Shown: positions 23,006 through 31,803 of the stretch, piece after piece
How positions within the stretch are numbered: the stretch's first letter is position 1
Layout of the letters: every line of letters begins with the position of its first letter
Source: CAUZFZ01 sp963579025
Lineage (GTDB): Bacteria; Planctomycetota; Planctomycetia; Planctomycetales; Planctomycetaceae
Length of the DNA stretch: 41,255 nucleotides
Assembly: GCA_963579025.1 (NCBI GenBank)
Contig: CAUZFZ010000094.1
Span: 1 to 41,255 of the forward strand
Direction of reading: 5' to 3'
Translations under genes and position numbers: made by a program
The notes under the pieces: generated by a model
Database searches by the model: none
Told to the model about the DNA's origin: nothing
The model's input: only the letters and a program-made list of their open reading frames with translations

Positions 23006-25144
23006 TCACGCAAGTCCGTTGTGCCGCAGCAGGGCGATCGGGTCCGGTTCCCGACCACGGAATTCGCGGAAGACATCCATAGGATGACGGCTCCCACCCA
23101 ATGACAGCACTGTGTTTCGGAACCGTCGACCAATGCTGGCGACGGCTGCCTCATCGTCTAACCCTGCTTCTTCGAAGGCACTGAAAGCATCCGCACTCAG
23201 GACTTCAGCCCACTTATAGCTGTAGTAACCTGCCGAGTAACCGCCAGCGAAGATGTGCGAGAACGCGCAGAGCATGCGGTCCTCGGGAAGCATCGGAAGT
23301 ACCGACGTCTTCTCTGCCACGCGCCGCTGGACATCAAACACCGTCTCGGCCGAGGTGTCACCGTCGGCTGGTGGAGAGAAGTTACTGTGCAACTGAATGT
23401 CCGTCATACCGAATGTGAGCTGCCGCAGCATCAGACTCCCCGCCCGGAATGTGCGGGAGGCTTTCAGCTTTTCAAACAGTTCTTCGGGTAACGGCTCTCC
23501 CGTTTTCCAATGGCCCGAGATGCTTTGCACGGTGGGCCGGTGATAGCACCAGTTCTCCATGAACTGACTGGGCAGTTCGACCGCGTCCCATTCGACATTG
23601 TTGATGCCGGCGGCGTCGGCCTCATCGACAGTTGTCAGCATATGCTGGAGACCGTGACCGAACTCGTGAAACAACGTTTCGACTTCGCGAAACGTCATCA
23701 GCGAGGGTGTGTCTCCGACCGGCGGTGTGCTGTTGCAGACCAGGTGAGCCACAGGCACACGAACTTTGCCGTCGATCAGGCAGCGGCCCAGACAATCATT
23801 CATCCAGGCGCCTCCGCGTTTGTTCTCCGGCCGTGAATACGGATCGAGATAGAACCCGGCAATCTGTGTTCCGTCCTCGTCGTAAATCTCGAAGTAACGG
23901 ACATCGTCATGCCAGACCGGAACGCCATCAGCCTGTCGCACCTGAATTCCGAACAGCTTCCCAACCAGTGAGAACATGCCGTCGAGGGCTTTCTCCAGTG
24001 GAAAGTACGGTCGCATTTGCTCGTCCGTGTAATCGAACCGCTTTTCGCGCAGTCGTTCTGACCAGAACGCAACATCCCAGTGCATCAGACCGTCCGCGAC
24101 ACCGGACTCACTGGCAAGCTCCCGGATTTCGTCCATGTCACGCACGGCGGCGTCCCACGAAGCTGATCGCAGCGTTTCAAACATCTGTTCGATGGCGGCG
24201 GCATCCGGAGCCATCTTGCTGGCCAGGCTCAGTTCCGCATACGAGTCGAAACCCAGTAGCTTCGCCTTTTTCTGTCGGAGAGTCAGGATTCGGTTGATCG
24301 CTTCTGAGTTATCAAACTCGCCACTTGACGAACGAGTCATGAATGCTCGGTACATCTGCTCGCGCAGATCGGATCGACGGCAGTGCTGCATGAATGGCAT
24401 GAAGCTGGGGGTGTCCAGGGTAAACCGCCACGGTCCCGCTTCGGGAGTCGCCTCGTCCACACTGTCGCCAACGGCCGAGTCCGTCTGTTTCTGGCTCAAT
24501 GATTGCGCGGCCATGGCGAGTGCCGTCGCCGGAATACCTTCAGCGTCATTCAGGTCAGTCAGGATCAGATCGAACGCCTTGGTGGCATCCAGCACGTTGT
24601 TCGAGAATTTCGTGCTGAGCTGCGAGAGTTCCTGCACGATGGCATTGAATTGCTCCTGCTGCTCACCATCCAGCGCGATGCCCGCCAGTTCGGCCGACTG
24701 AATGCGTTTTTCAACGATTCGCTGCCGAGCCGGCGAAAGTCCGTTCCAGTCGTCGCCATTTCGAATGGCGAGGGCGGCCTGATAGACAGGCAGACTTTGT
24801 GAGGCACGCAAGCCAAACTGCACAATGTCATCGAGGACAGACTCGTATGCCTCGCGCAGCTCTGGCGAGTTTTTGACGCCAAACAGGTGGGACACCGGCC
24901 CCCAACCGTACTCAAACGGACGATCGATGGCTTCCAAACGGGCAAAGCAACCGTCCCAGGTTGGCTCGATGGACTCTTCCAGCTTGACGAATTGCCGCTC
25001 AGCTTCTGTCAGCAGATGCCGGACCGCGGGTTCGACGTGTGCGGGTTCAATACGATCAAAGGATGGCAGGCCGGAGTTGGCCAGCAGTGGGTTGTCATCG
25101 ACTGCGTCGACGTTTGGAGTGTCAGCGTTCAGTGTTTCGGTCAT
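23006..25144 (-). CDS. prlC: M3-family zinc oligopeptidase (oligopeptidase A type)
   Basis: Oligopeptidase A degrades short peptides, including cleaved signal peptides, in the cytoplasm. The 712-residue protein has the zinc motif HEFGH at residues 493-497 in ETLFHEFGHGLQHMLT and further M3 segments (SRPENKRGGAWM upstream; GGYSAGYYSYKWAEVLSADAF near the C-terminus). Length is close to the roughly 680 residues of the enterobacterial enzyme. I start it at the ATG at 25144 (MTETLNADTP), where family similarity begins and which a promoter-like pair precedes by about 45 bp; the frame stays open to 25258. No signal peptide. It faces away from the threonine aldolase gene. Confidence 0.93.
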   Translation of the reverse strand: MTETLNADTPNVDAVDDNPLLANSGLPSFDRIEPAHVEPAVRHLLTEAERQFVKLEESIEPTWDGCFARLEAIDRPFEYGWGPVSHLFGVKNSPELREAYESVLDDIVQFGLRASQSLPVYQAALAIRNGDDWNGLSPARQRIVEKRIQSAELAGIALDGEQQEQFNAIVQELSQLSTKFSNNVLDATKAFDLILTDLNDAEGIPATALAMAAQSLSQKQTDSAVGDSVDEATPEAGPWRFTLDTPSFMPFMQHCRRSDLREQMYRAFMTRSSSGEFDNSEAINRILTLRQKKAKLLGFDSYAELSLASKMAPDAAAIEQMFETLRSASWDAAVRDMDEIRELASESGVADGLMHWDVAFWSERLREKRFDYTDEQMRPYFPLEKALDGMFSLVGKLFGIQVRQADGVPVWHDDVRYFEIYDEDGTQIAGFYLDPYSRPENKRGGAWMNDCLGRCLIDGKVRVPVAHLVCNSTPPVGDTPSLMTFREVETLFHEFGHGLQHMLTTVDEADAAGINNVEWDAVELPSQFMENWCYHRPTVQSISGHWKTGEPLPEELFEKLKASRTFRAGSLMLRQLTFGMTDIQLHSNFSPPADGDTSAETVFDVQRRVAEKTSVLPMLPEDRMLCAFSHIFAGGYSAGYYSYKWAEVLSADAFSAFEEAGLDDEAAVASIGRRFRNTVLSLGGSRHPMDVFREFRGREPDPIALLRHNGLA

Positions 25145-25464
25145 GGCAGATATCCGTTCCAGGTTGCGGGTGGTGTCCGTCACCGCGCGGAGTGTAGCGC
25201 ATCGGCGGCTTGTTCCCAAACTTCGCTTGCAGGAATAAGAACAGCCTGACGCGAACAAAATCGGATCCCGTCAGGGGAAGCTGAGTACCTTGAGTTGGCA
25301 TCGCCGGTGAGACTTCTCGGAAAGGGAGCCTGGAAGCGTCTGCCACATCCGAGTTGAGTTCCAGGACGCGGTGAAAAGAGCGATGCTTCCTCATGCGGTC
25401 TCGCCGTTCCTCAGGAAACGTGACAGTCCGCATTCTTTTGTTCTGGCCCAGGGTACATCACTCC
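25145..25464. other. Divergent region between oligopeptidase and threonine aldolase
   Basis: Of the 320 bp, the left third holds a promoter candidate for the oligopeptidase (25191-25219). For the aldolase I see no convincing hexamer pair. No RNA gene or long palindrome is visible. Confidence 0.45.
25191..25219 (-). promoter_or_regulatory. Candidate promoter for the M3 oligopeptidase gene
   Basis: On the minus strand TTGGGA (25219-25214) and TACACT (25196-25191) are 17 bp apart, four matches each to the -35 and -10 boxes. The predicted transcript would begin about 40 nt before the chosen ATG at 25144, which supports that start. Confidence 0.35.
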
Positions 25465-26547
25465 ATGATCAACATGTTCAGCGACACGGTTACGCAGCCC
25501 ACTGCCGGAATGCGTGAGGCCATCTTCAACGCCGAATGCGGTGACGACATGAATGCCGAGGACCCAACGGTCAACCGGCTGGAAGCCATGGTCGCCGAGT
25601 TACTTGGCAAGGAAGCGGCGGTTTACGCGTGCTCCGGGACGCAGTCGAATCAGATGGGTGTAAGGACTCACTGCCTGCCCGGTGATGAACTGCTGATTGA
25701 CGAACGCGGCCACATCGCAAACTTTGAGGGTGGGGCACCGGCCGCACTGAGCGGTGTCACCTGCCGCACCATTCGCGCGCGAAGCGACAGCGCGATGCTG
25801 GACGTCCCCGACCTGGAGGGACGCATCCGGGCCGACAATCAGCATCTGTGTGTGACGAAGCTGCTGTGTGTCGAAAACACGGCCGGCGGAGGAGGCGGTC
25901 GACCCTGGCCGCTGGAGCAACTCAATCGCGTTTGTGACTGGGCGCACGGAAACGGGCTGAAGACGCATCTGGATGGAGCCCGACTGTTCAATGCCGTCGT
26001 CGCATCGGGACACAGCGCACGTGAAATCTGCGCTGGCCTGGACACGGTGTCGATCTGCTTTTCCAAAGGACTTGGCTGTCCGATGGGTTCCATTCTGGTC
26101 GGCTCGGCCGGGGACATTGTGCGAGCCAGACGCATTCGCAAGTTGATGGGTGGCGCCCTGCGTCAGGCGGGCATCGTCGCGGCGGCAGCGGTTTATGCTG
26201 TCGAAAATCACGTCGATCGCATGGCTGACGATCACGCTAACGCCCGAGCTTTTGCCGAGGCGATTGCCGACATCGACGGGATCAACATCGATCTCTCCGC
26301 CGTCCAGTCCAACATGGTGTTCTTCCACGTTGATCCAGACATCGGCGACGCTGGGCAGATGTCAGCGGCTCTGCGGGAGAAAGGCGTGCGCATCGGAGCG
26401 ATGGGCCCACACCGAATGCGAGCCTGCACGCACCTGGATGTGACTCACGAGCAGGTCATCCAGGCATCCGACGCCGTTCGAGAGTGCGTACAGGAAGGAA
26501 TCAGCCAGTACGCGACACTCCCCTACGGCCCGTTTGCGCGGGCTTAG
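25465..26547 (+). CDS. ltaE: Low-specificity L-threonine aldolase
   Basis: The enzyme cleaves L-threonine or L-allo-threonine to glycine and acetaldehyde with PLP. The 360-residue protein has the family start FSDTVTQPTAGMREA, AVYACSGTQSNQMGVRTHC, the LDGARLFNA segment containing the PLP-ring Asp, and SICFSKGLGCPMGS with the PLP lysine at residue 201. I chose the ATG at 25465 (MINMFSDTVT) because aldolases begin close to the SDT segment; ATG 25474 is an alternative and the frame is open back to 25393. Length is normal. It is a stand-alone gene converging on the LEPR-type protein gene. Confidence 0.93.
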   Translation: MINMFSDTVTQPTAGMREAIFNAECGDDMNAEDPTVNRLEAMVAELLGKEAAVYACSGTQSNQMGVRTHCLPGDELLIDERGHIANFEGGAPAALSGVTCRTIRARSDSAMLDVPDLEGRIRADNQHLCVTKLLCVENTAGGGGGRPWPLEQLNRVCDWAHGNGLKTHLDGARLFNAVVASGHSAREICAGLDTVSICFSKGLGCPMGSILVGSAGDIVRARRIRKLMGGALRQAGIVAAAAVYAVENHVDRMADDHANARAFAEAIADIDGINIDLSAVQSNMVFFHVDPDIGDAGQMSAALREKGVRIGAMGPHRMRACTHLDVTHEQVIQASDAVRECVQEGISQYATLPYGPFARA

Positions 26548-26736
26548 ATTCCGAGCGGCGGGGACAGAGCGATCGCCCGCATGCGTCAACGGTTAGCAGC
26601 CGGTTGAAGAAGACCGTCGCCGTGCTCTGTGAGCCGTTCATCCGACACTTCGCCGACATCGGCTGAAACGGCATTCGCAAGGGCGATGATGTCTTCAGAT
26701 AGTGGATCGCTGATTGGCTCGCCATCGCGGGCGATG

Positions 26737-28074
26737 CTATGACGACGCGTCAGCGATGGCACGGAAGTCAACACGTCGTGCATGTCGCTCTCGTCCGCGC
26801 GATTCACCTCGTTCGCGCCGTTCTTCGCGTTCCCTTTCTTCTGCTCGTTCCTCACGTTCTCGTTGTGCGCGTTCTCGCTCTCGTTCTTCCGCTCGTTCCC
26901 GTTCGTTTGCTCGTTCGCGTTCTTCTTCTTGTTCACGTTCCTCTACACGCCCACGCGATCTTCGCTCAGTGTCGTCCTCAGGCCGTCGTGGCAACTCGTC
27001 TTCCGGTCGACGCGGATTCGGACGCTCCCGCTGCTCGTTCTCGTCGTCATCTGTTGGCCGCGAGTCGTTGGAATCTGGCCCGGGCACGAGGTTCAGTACC
27101 TGTGTGTCACCTCGTTTTGCCTTGCGGACGGACACGTACACTTCCGCTGCATTATTCGATTCGTCGGATTCGGCAGCCGCACGCTCCGGGTCGACACTGA
27201 ACTTGAGGACGTAACTTCCGCGCTCTGCGGGAGTCCACCTGGTGTCGAACGCATCGGATTCATTGGGGTTAATGTACTCACCCTGAATTGTCTCGCCCGG
27301 TCCGACAGTACCCACGAGAACGCCAACCCAGACGGGAGTATTCAGATCGTTGGCATTGTAGATGTCGAGTTCTGAATAGTTATGAAACGTCCCGCCTCCG
27401 TTGTTCATCCACGCTCCGGTGATTTGGACTTCGCGCTCGGCTCGTAGCCTTTGACGCGATTCGCCTTCCACCAGAACGTGTTGGAAATCAGGCTGGTCAA
27501 CCTGCACGTTGACTGCAAAACGTGCCTCGAGCCGGGATTGATCTCCAAAGTATCGCACCATCGAGATCGATATCCTGTTGTCACCAGCGGCAACCGTCCA
27601 TGCGCCGTCCAGGCCTGGATGCGACACGACTTCACCCGGTACAAGTGAGGGTGTACTGGGCGCACCAAAACGGCCTGTGGTGTAGTCGATCGGCGATCGG
27701 CCAGACTCGGAGAGTCGGCTCAGATACGCTTCAAATGCGATGACGCCGTCATGCGTGTCAGCAAACGGGTTGTACTCATATGTGATTCCGACAACCTGCA
27801 GCGTGTCTCCGGATCGAAGCGAGATCCCTTCGTAGCTATTCGTCACGACGATGTCACGGTCACCGTTCACCCGAAGATGCACTTCGGACACGACGAATTC
27901 TTCGGCTGCTGCCGCGGCGACCGAGCCGTCCGACTGGGCAGACGCTGCCGACAGAAGCAAACGAGGCTCCAGTGATTCGAAGCATCTGGAAGTTGTCGTG
28001 AGGTTTCTTCGTCGGTCGCGTCGCCGTCCGAGCAGCACGGCGCGCAGACTCAGACCGTCTTTTCGAAGTTGCAT
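26737..28074 (-). CDS. LEPR-type exported protein with CARDB-like domain and Arg/Glu-rich helix
   Basis: This 445-residue protein carries SLEPRLLLSA near residues 34-43, the LEPR-x-LL signal that marks many large exported planctomycete proteins. It follows a basic N-terminus with RRR clusters. Residues about 60-330 are beta-rich, with a segment like CARDB or adhesion domains toward the end (WTPAERGSYVLKFSVDPE, then ESDESNNAAEVYVSV). About 335-425 is a highly charged tract of alternating Arg and Glu (ERERAEERERERAQRERE), expected to form a single stable alpha helix. The tail is VDFRAIADASS. Function is unknown; a cell-surface or cell-wall role is inferred. A different frame on the same strand stays open past the stop to 26586, so a late frameshift is possible. 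Confidence 0.8.
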   Translation of the reverse strand: MQLRKDGLSLRAVLLGRRRDRRRNLTTTSRCFESLEPRLLLSAASAQSDGSVAAAAAEEFVVSEVHLRVNGDRDIVVTNSYEGISLRSGDTLQVVGITYEYNPFADTHDGVIAFEAYLSRLSESGRSPIDYTTGRFGAPSTPSLVPGEVVSHPGLDGAWTVAAGDNRISISMVRYFGDQSRLEARFAVNVQVDQPDFQHVLVEGESRQRLRAEREVQITGAWMNNGGGTFHNYSELDIYNANDLNTPVWVGVLVGTVGPGETIQGEYINPNESDAFDTRWTPAERGSYVLKFSVDPERAAAESDESNNAAEVYVSVRKAKRGDTQVLNLVPGPDSNDSRPTDDDENEQRERPNPRRPEDELPRRPEDDTERRSRGRVEEREQEEERERANERERAEERERERAQREREERAEEREREERRERGESRGRERHARRVDFRAIADASS

Positions 28075-28379
28075 CTCACCATCCCCGGCTGTGACTCAAG
28101 TTGCTGTTCAAGGTGCACGCAACCATTCGTCACGCCGGAAAGGGCGTCAAATAGAACTGGAGGTATTCTCCGCAACTCCCAGTAACCGGAGACCTCTCGA
28201 CGGCAGGCGTGACAGTCCGGTCACGAATGTCACGCTTCCTGCGGACGCGGTTTGACCGGAATGCCATGCGGTGATGTCGCCGCTCGCCGGGCGGGGGCGT
28301 CAATCGCTGCCGCCACTCTCCGACTGATCGGTGTCGCGATTCGTGTCGGTGTCGGGAATCGGACCCGTAAAGAACCCAT
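28075..28379. other. Spacer between TPR-protein and LEPR-protein genes
   Basis: The 305 bp contain one structured segment: GCAGGCGTGAC (28203-28213) faces GTCACGC-TTC-CTGC (28229-28242), an 11-bp stem with a 3-nt bulge. Within it CGTGAC (28208-28213) also pairs with GTCACG (28220-28225). As it lies 140 bp after the TPR-protein stop on the minus strand it may be its terminator or an operator. Otherwise nothing is recognised. Confidence 0.35.
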
Positions 28380-31184
28380 TCAGTTGGATGCCGCAGCGGT
28401 GATTTCGACGTCCTGGACGCTGAACTTTACGTCGATGTAGTCGACTTTCTTGTTCAACGTGAAGCGTAGCTTTGCATCGGCTGGCGGTGGATTGTCGGGA
28501 TCGAGAGTCATCGTCCATGCGAAGCTGGCGGTCCCGCCCCCGAATGCCCCCATAGCCTCGACACTGTCAAACTCCTGCAGCACGTCACCGGCCGCATCAA
28601 CAAGTAGCGGGGACTGCAGGCCAAGGCCGCCACCGTCGGCCATCTGGTCGATCAGTTTGGGATCCGGGTTGTCCCAGCTCAGCTTCCAGAACTTGAATTT
28701 GAGACCACCACCCAGATCCTCTTCACCTTCCGACATCGACAGCATGAAGCCGGCGCTGGTCAGTTTGCTGTCCGTCAGTTTCTTGCCAATGAAACTCGCG
28801 GCGTCCGCAACCTCGAATGACTCGGAATCGGCCAGGACGCGCAGCTTGATCATGCCGTCAGCCGATGCGATGGAGTCGGCCATATTCGCGGGCGGATCGA
28901 ACGCGATCGCCACCTGGCAGCCGTCTTCCGGATGCTCGACGAAGAAATCGTCGTGATCGATCTGGAAGAATCCGGCGCCGGACGCGAACAGGCTGCGATC
29001 ACGCTGTGTGAGGTCTGTGCCGTTGTTGTCCTTTGCAGCCGTTAGCATCGGAAAGCCCCAGGCGTTTGCCGCCTTTGCATCGTCGCCAACGATATCGAGC
29101 ACCAGTTCGATGGCTTTGGCCTGCTCGTTGCCCTCGTTGTCGAAATCGAGTTCCTCGCTGACGCGTGCCTTTGTCGTGATCTGAACCGGCGTCGCCGGGC
29201 GTGTTGCCATCGGCGGATCCGGCGTGGGGACTCCGAAGTCGTCAGGCCCCAGTCCCGGGGGACCACCGCCAGCCGCAGCCATCATTCCGCCTGCCAGCAG
29301 CATGGGAATCATTTCGCCCACGTCAGCCACGGCTCGCTGAACTGACTGGGCGGACATGCGGGTCGAAACCATCGCAACATTACCCTGCGATGACGTTTTG
29401 AGTGACCGCAGCAGCGTGTCAACGATTGGCTGCACCGGCTCGGGAGCCAGTGCCTTGGTAATCTGCCACATGCCTGCAAGTTCCTGGGCGACCTGACCCA
29501 GCGCCGTTCCCATTGCTCCAGCCGCCGTGGCATCGGCTCCCAGCAGTCGCACTTCCAGCGTGAAGCTGTCGGTCAGGCCGAACCCCAATGAAAAACCATT
29601 CAACTGGCCTTTGATGGCGGCCAGTAGCGCGTCCCCACCAGGTGACCCTGTCGGCTCTTCCGGAATCTGATCGGTCAGTCCAGTCGGATCCGCCGGCACG
29701 AACGCAATAACGATCTGATTAGTGGCGTCGACGAATGCGAGTTCCGGCCGCGGTGCCGCATCTGGTCCGTCGTCGATCAGCCCGGTGAGAACGCCGTCGT
29801 CGGCCAGGACAAGCGTTTTCAAGTTGGGCATATAAATGCAGGGGGTTTCACCCTCATCGAGAGCCCGGTAATAGCTCGTACCGTTATGGTCGGCCTTTTC
29901 GAACAGCTCGGTCTGAGCGTCCAGAAACTGAGTATCGAACGGCAGTCGCAATCGGACGACAGCGACCAGTTTGTCGGCCGGGTTTTGGAGCGCAGCCGGA
30001 CCGGCGACAGCGGCCATTTGAGCCAGCTGTGTCACGTCGCTCACTCCGGCGGTCAGGCTTTCGATGTCCGCCACAGTCACACCCGCCGCGGCTTTCATCA
30101 TCGCGAATGTGCCCTGCACATCTTCGTTGTCATGAAATGGAGTCAGCAGCTCAGAATTCCACGCCTCGAAGACTCGCACATGCACGAGCAGTTCAGCGTC
30201 TGATGGAATCCATGCCAGATCGATCGCCGGGTCACTGGCCACGTTGACCGTCGTCGTTGGGACGGGAGTTGTTGCTGGTGTGGGAGGCGTCGGCGTTCCC
30301 GTTCCAGCCGCGGGCGGTGGCGTCACAGAAGCGGGACCGGGTGAGGGCATTGGTGATGTTGATGCCACGGTTCCTGGCGACGGTGCCGCTGAGACGGAAC
30401 CGGCACCGACACTTCCCAAGCGTGACTGCACAAGCTTCGCGATCATCTGCTGTTGCTCAAGCCGCTTCTGCCGGCGAAGCGTCGAGAGCAGTTCACGGCG
30501 ATGAGACTCCAGCGCGATGCGAACATCACCCTGCACTTTCTCCAGAGCGGCATCCACGTTGATGCGGTTGCTGGGCGACAGCTCGAGTTGCACGGCCGAT
30601 TCGAAATCCTCGGCGGCGTCTTCATGCCGCTTCAGTTGCTCAAGACACAGGCCTCGGTAGTAGTAGACTCGCGGGTCTCGCGTTTCGTGCTCAATGATCT
30701 GATCAAGCAACAACCCCGCACGCTCGTAATCGCCTGAAAAGTATGCCCCGCGGGCTTCCGTATACATGCCGTCCAGCGCCTTGGCTTTCTTCTGATACCC
30801 GGCGTCGATGGCGGCCGTCCGTCGGGCTTCCCGACGGTACTTCTCAACAGTTCGCCGGGCAGTTCCCTGAACCTTCTCCAATGCCCGATTCACATCGCCT
30901 CCACGACTGCGTCCAGATGCTTCCAGCTCAGCGGCGAATGTGAGATCGGCTGCTGCCTCATCCGGCTGATCGTTCTCCAGTCGTGCAAGGCCTCGGAAGT
31001 AGTACTGCCGGGAATCACTGCTGCCGTCCCCAATGGCCACCGTCAGCAGAGCCTCGGCGATCTCGTAGTCACCAGCGAAGTAGGCACTCAGTGCCTGGCT
31101 GTAGGTGCGACTCTGGGCGGATGCAGTCGAGCTGACAGCCAATACGCTCAGCGTGAGACAGACAACGAGTGACTTCCGAAACAT
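28380..31184 (-). CDS. Exported TPR protein with duplicated N-terminal module
   Basis: The 934-residue protein has a signal peptide (residues 1-23, ending STASA). Two copies of a module of about 115 residues follow, about 28-125 and 143-240: each holds an AYF(A/S)GDYE TPR unit, a YYFRGL or YYYRGL unit and an ALEKVQG helix. A Pro/Thr/Ala-rich linker (about 262-318) leads to a large C-terminal domain (about 320-934) that I do not recognise, with acidic segments and a second Pro/Ala-rich linker near residue 660. It would act in the periplasm or at the cell surface. The pattern of TPR plus unknown domain is common in planctomycetes; no function can be stated. Confidence 0.82.
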   Translation of the reverse strand: MFRKSLVVCLTLSVLAVSSTASAQSRTYSQALSAYFAGDYEIAEALLTVAIGDGSSDSRQYYFRGLARLENDQPDEAAADLTFAAELEASGRSRGGDVNRALEKVQGTARRTVEKYRREARRTAAIDAGYQKKAKALDGMYTEARGAYFSGDYERAGLLLDQIIEHETRDPRVYYYRGLCLEQLKRHEDAAEDFESAVQLELSPSNRINVDAALEKVQGDVRIALESHRRELLSTLRRQKRLEQQQMIAKLVQSRLGSVGAGSVSAAPSPGTVASTSPMPSPGPASVTPPPAAGTGTPTPPTPATTPVPTTTVNVASDPAIDLAWIPSDAELLVHVRVFEAWNSELLTPFHDNEDVQGTFAMMKAAAGVTVADIESLTAGVSDVTQLAQMAAVAGPAALQNPADKLVAVVRLRLPFDTQFLDAQTELFEKADHNGTSYYRALDEGETPCIYMPNLKTLVLADDGVLTGLIDDGPDAAPRPELAFVDATNQIVIAFVPADPTGLTDQIPEEPTGSPGGDALLAAIKGQLNGFSLGFGLTDSFTLEVRLLGADATAAGAMGTALGQVAQELAGMWQITKALAPEPVQPIVDTLLRSLKTSSQGNVAMVSTRMSAQSVQRAVADVGEMIPMLLAGGMMAAAGGGPPGLGPDDFGVPTPDPPMATRPATPVQITTKARVSEELDFDNEGNEQAKAIELVLDIVGDDAKAANAWGFPMLTAAKDNNGTDLTQRDRSLFASGAGFFQIDHDDFFVEHPEDGCQVAIAFDPPANMADSIASADGMIKLRVLADSESFEVADAASFIGKKLTDSKLTSAGFMLSMSEGEEDLGGGLKFKFWKLSWDNPDPKLIDQMADGGGLGLQSPLLVDAAGDVLQEFDSVEAMGAFGGGTASFAWTMTLDPDNPPPADAKLRFTLNKKVDYIDVKFSVQDVEITAAASN

Positions 31185-31354
31185 GACAGAACTCCGCAGG
31201 TCGAAAGATTCAGGCGATCCCTGCCCTCGGATTGAGGTTCACAGCGTCCCGCAATTCTACACGTGCCATGCGTCACACCCCAAGCGGCGATTCCGGATGT
31301 GTGGCTGTTGACCACGAATCCGATCGCGTCGTCGCGACACGGAAAAGCTCGCGG

Positions 31355-31716
31355 CCTGTCCGGGTTCAAGCATCTGTCGCAGTTGTCCTGGCATTTTCGG
31401 CTGGTTTTCTGAAACAATCCCTGGCCACACTGCTGGGCCGCGGGCGAATCGTGATTGGCAGCAATCGCTGTTTTGTGCCAGAGGCGATCACGGACGGCGT
31501 CAACGGGTTTCTGTGTGATTACGACGACATCGATGCCTGGGTGTCGCGTGCGCCGTGAAGATTCTGGACGATCCTGCCGAGTTCCAACCGGTCGGAGAAG
31601 CTGCCCGGGTAATGTCGCGACAGTACTCAATTGGTAATGTCGCCAGGCAGTTTCTGAAGATTGCCGGCCGTGTCGAAATCAGTACTCGCGCGCCTGCCCC
31701 ATTCGCGGCGCGTTGA
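31355..31716 (+). pseudogene. Relic of a group-1 (GT4-type) glycosyltransferase C-terminus
   Basis: Two reading frames together spell the end of a GT4 glycosyltransferase. The first gives RGRIVIGSNRCFVPEAITD and GVNGFLCDYDDIDAWV, like the donor-binding part of the family. After about 31552 the match moves to another frame: VKILDDP and GEAARVMSRQYSIGNVARQF, ending at the stop 31714-31716. The conserved E of the EGF motif is replaced, the N-terminal two thirds are absent, and there is a frameshift. It is therefore a decayed remnant. No other glycan gene is nearby. The surrounding 31185-31354 shows nothing else. Confidence 0.6.
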
Positions 31717-31740
31717 CGCGGTCGGACGGTCCGCTATCCT
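31713..31740 (+). promoter_or_regulatory. Candidate promoter for the sugar dehydrogenase gene
   Basis: TTGACG (31713-31718) and TATCCT (31735-31740) are separated by 16 bp, five and four matches to the -35 and -10 consensus. It would give a leader of about 55 nt before the ATG at 31804. The small hairpin CTGGCG-GTT-CGCCAG (31751-31765) would lie at the transcript's 5' end. Confidence 0.4.
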
Positions 31741-31803
31741 GGCCGGCCGCCTGGCGGTTCGCCAGTCGCGATTGACTCCATTCACACTTGCACGAGGTGC
31801 ATT

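Noticed and set aside
23632..24701. Plus-strand open frames of 188-221 codons over the M3 peptidase gene
   Set aside because: They are shadow frames opposite a clearly conserved peptidase.
26739..27375. Plus-strand hydrophobic open frames (Phe/Ser/Leu-rich) suggestive of a membrane protein
   Set aside because: They are the complement of the Arg/Glu-rich coding tract on the minus strand; CT-rich DNA always reads as Ser, Phe, Leu and Arg here.
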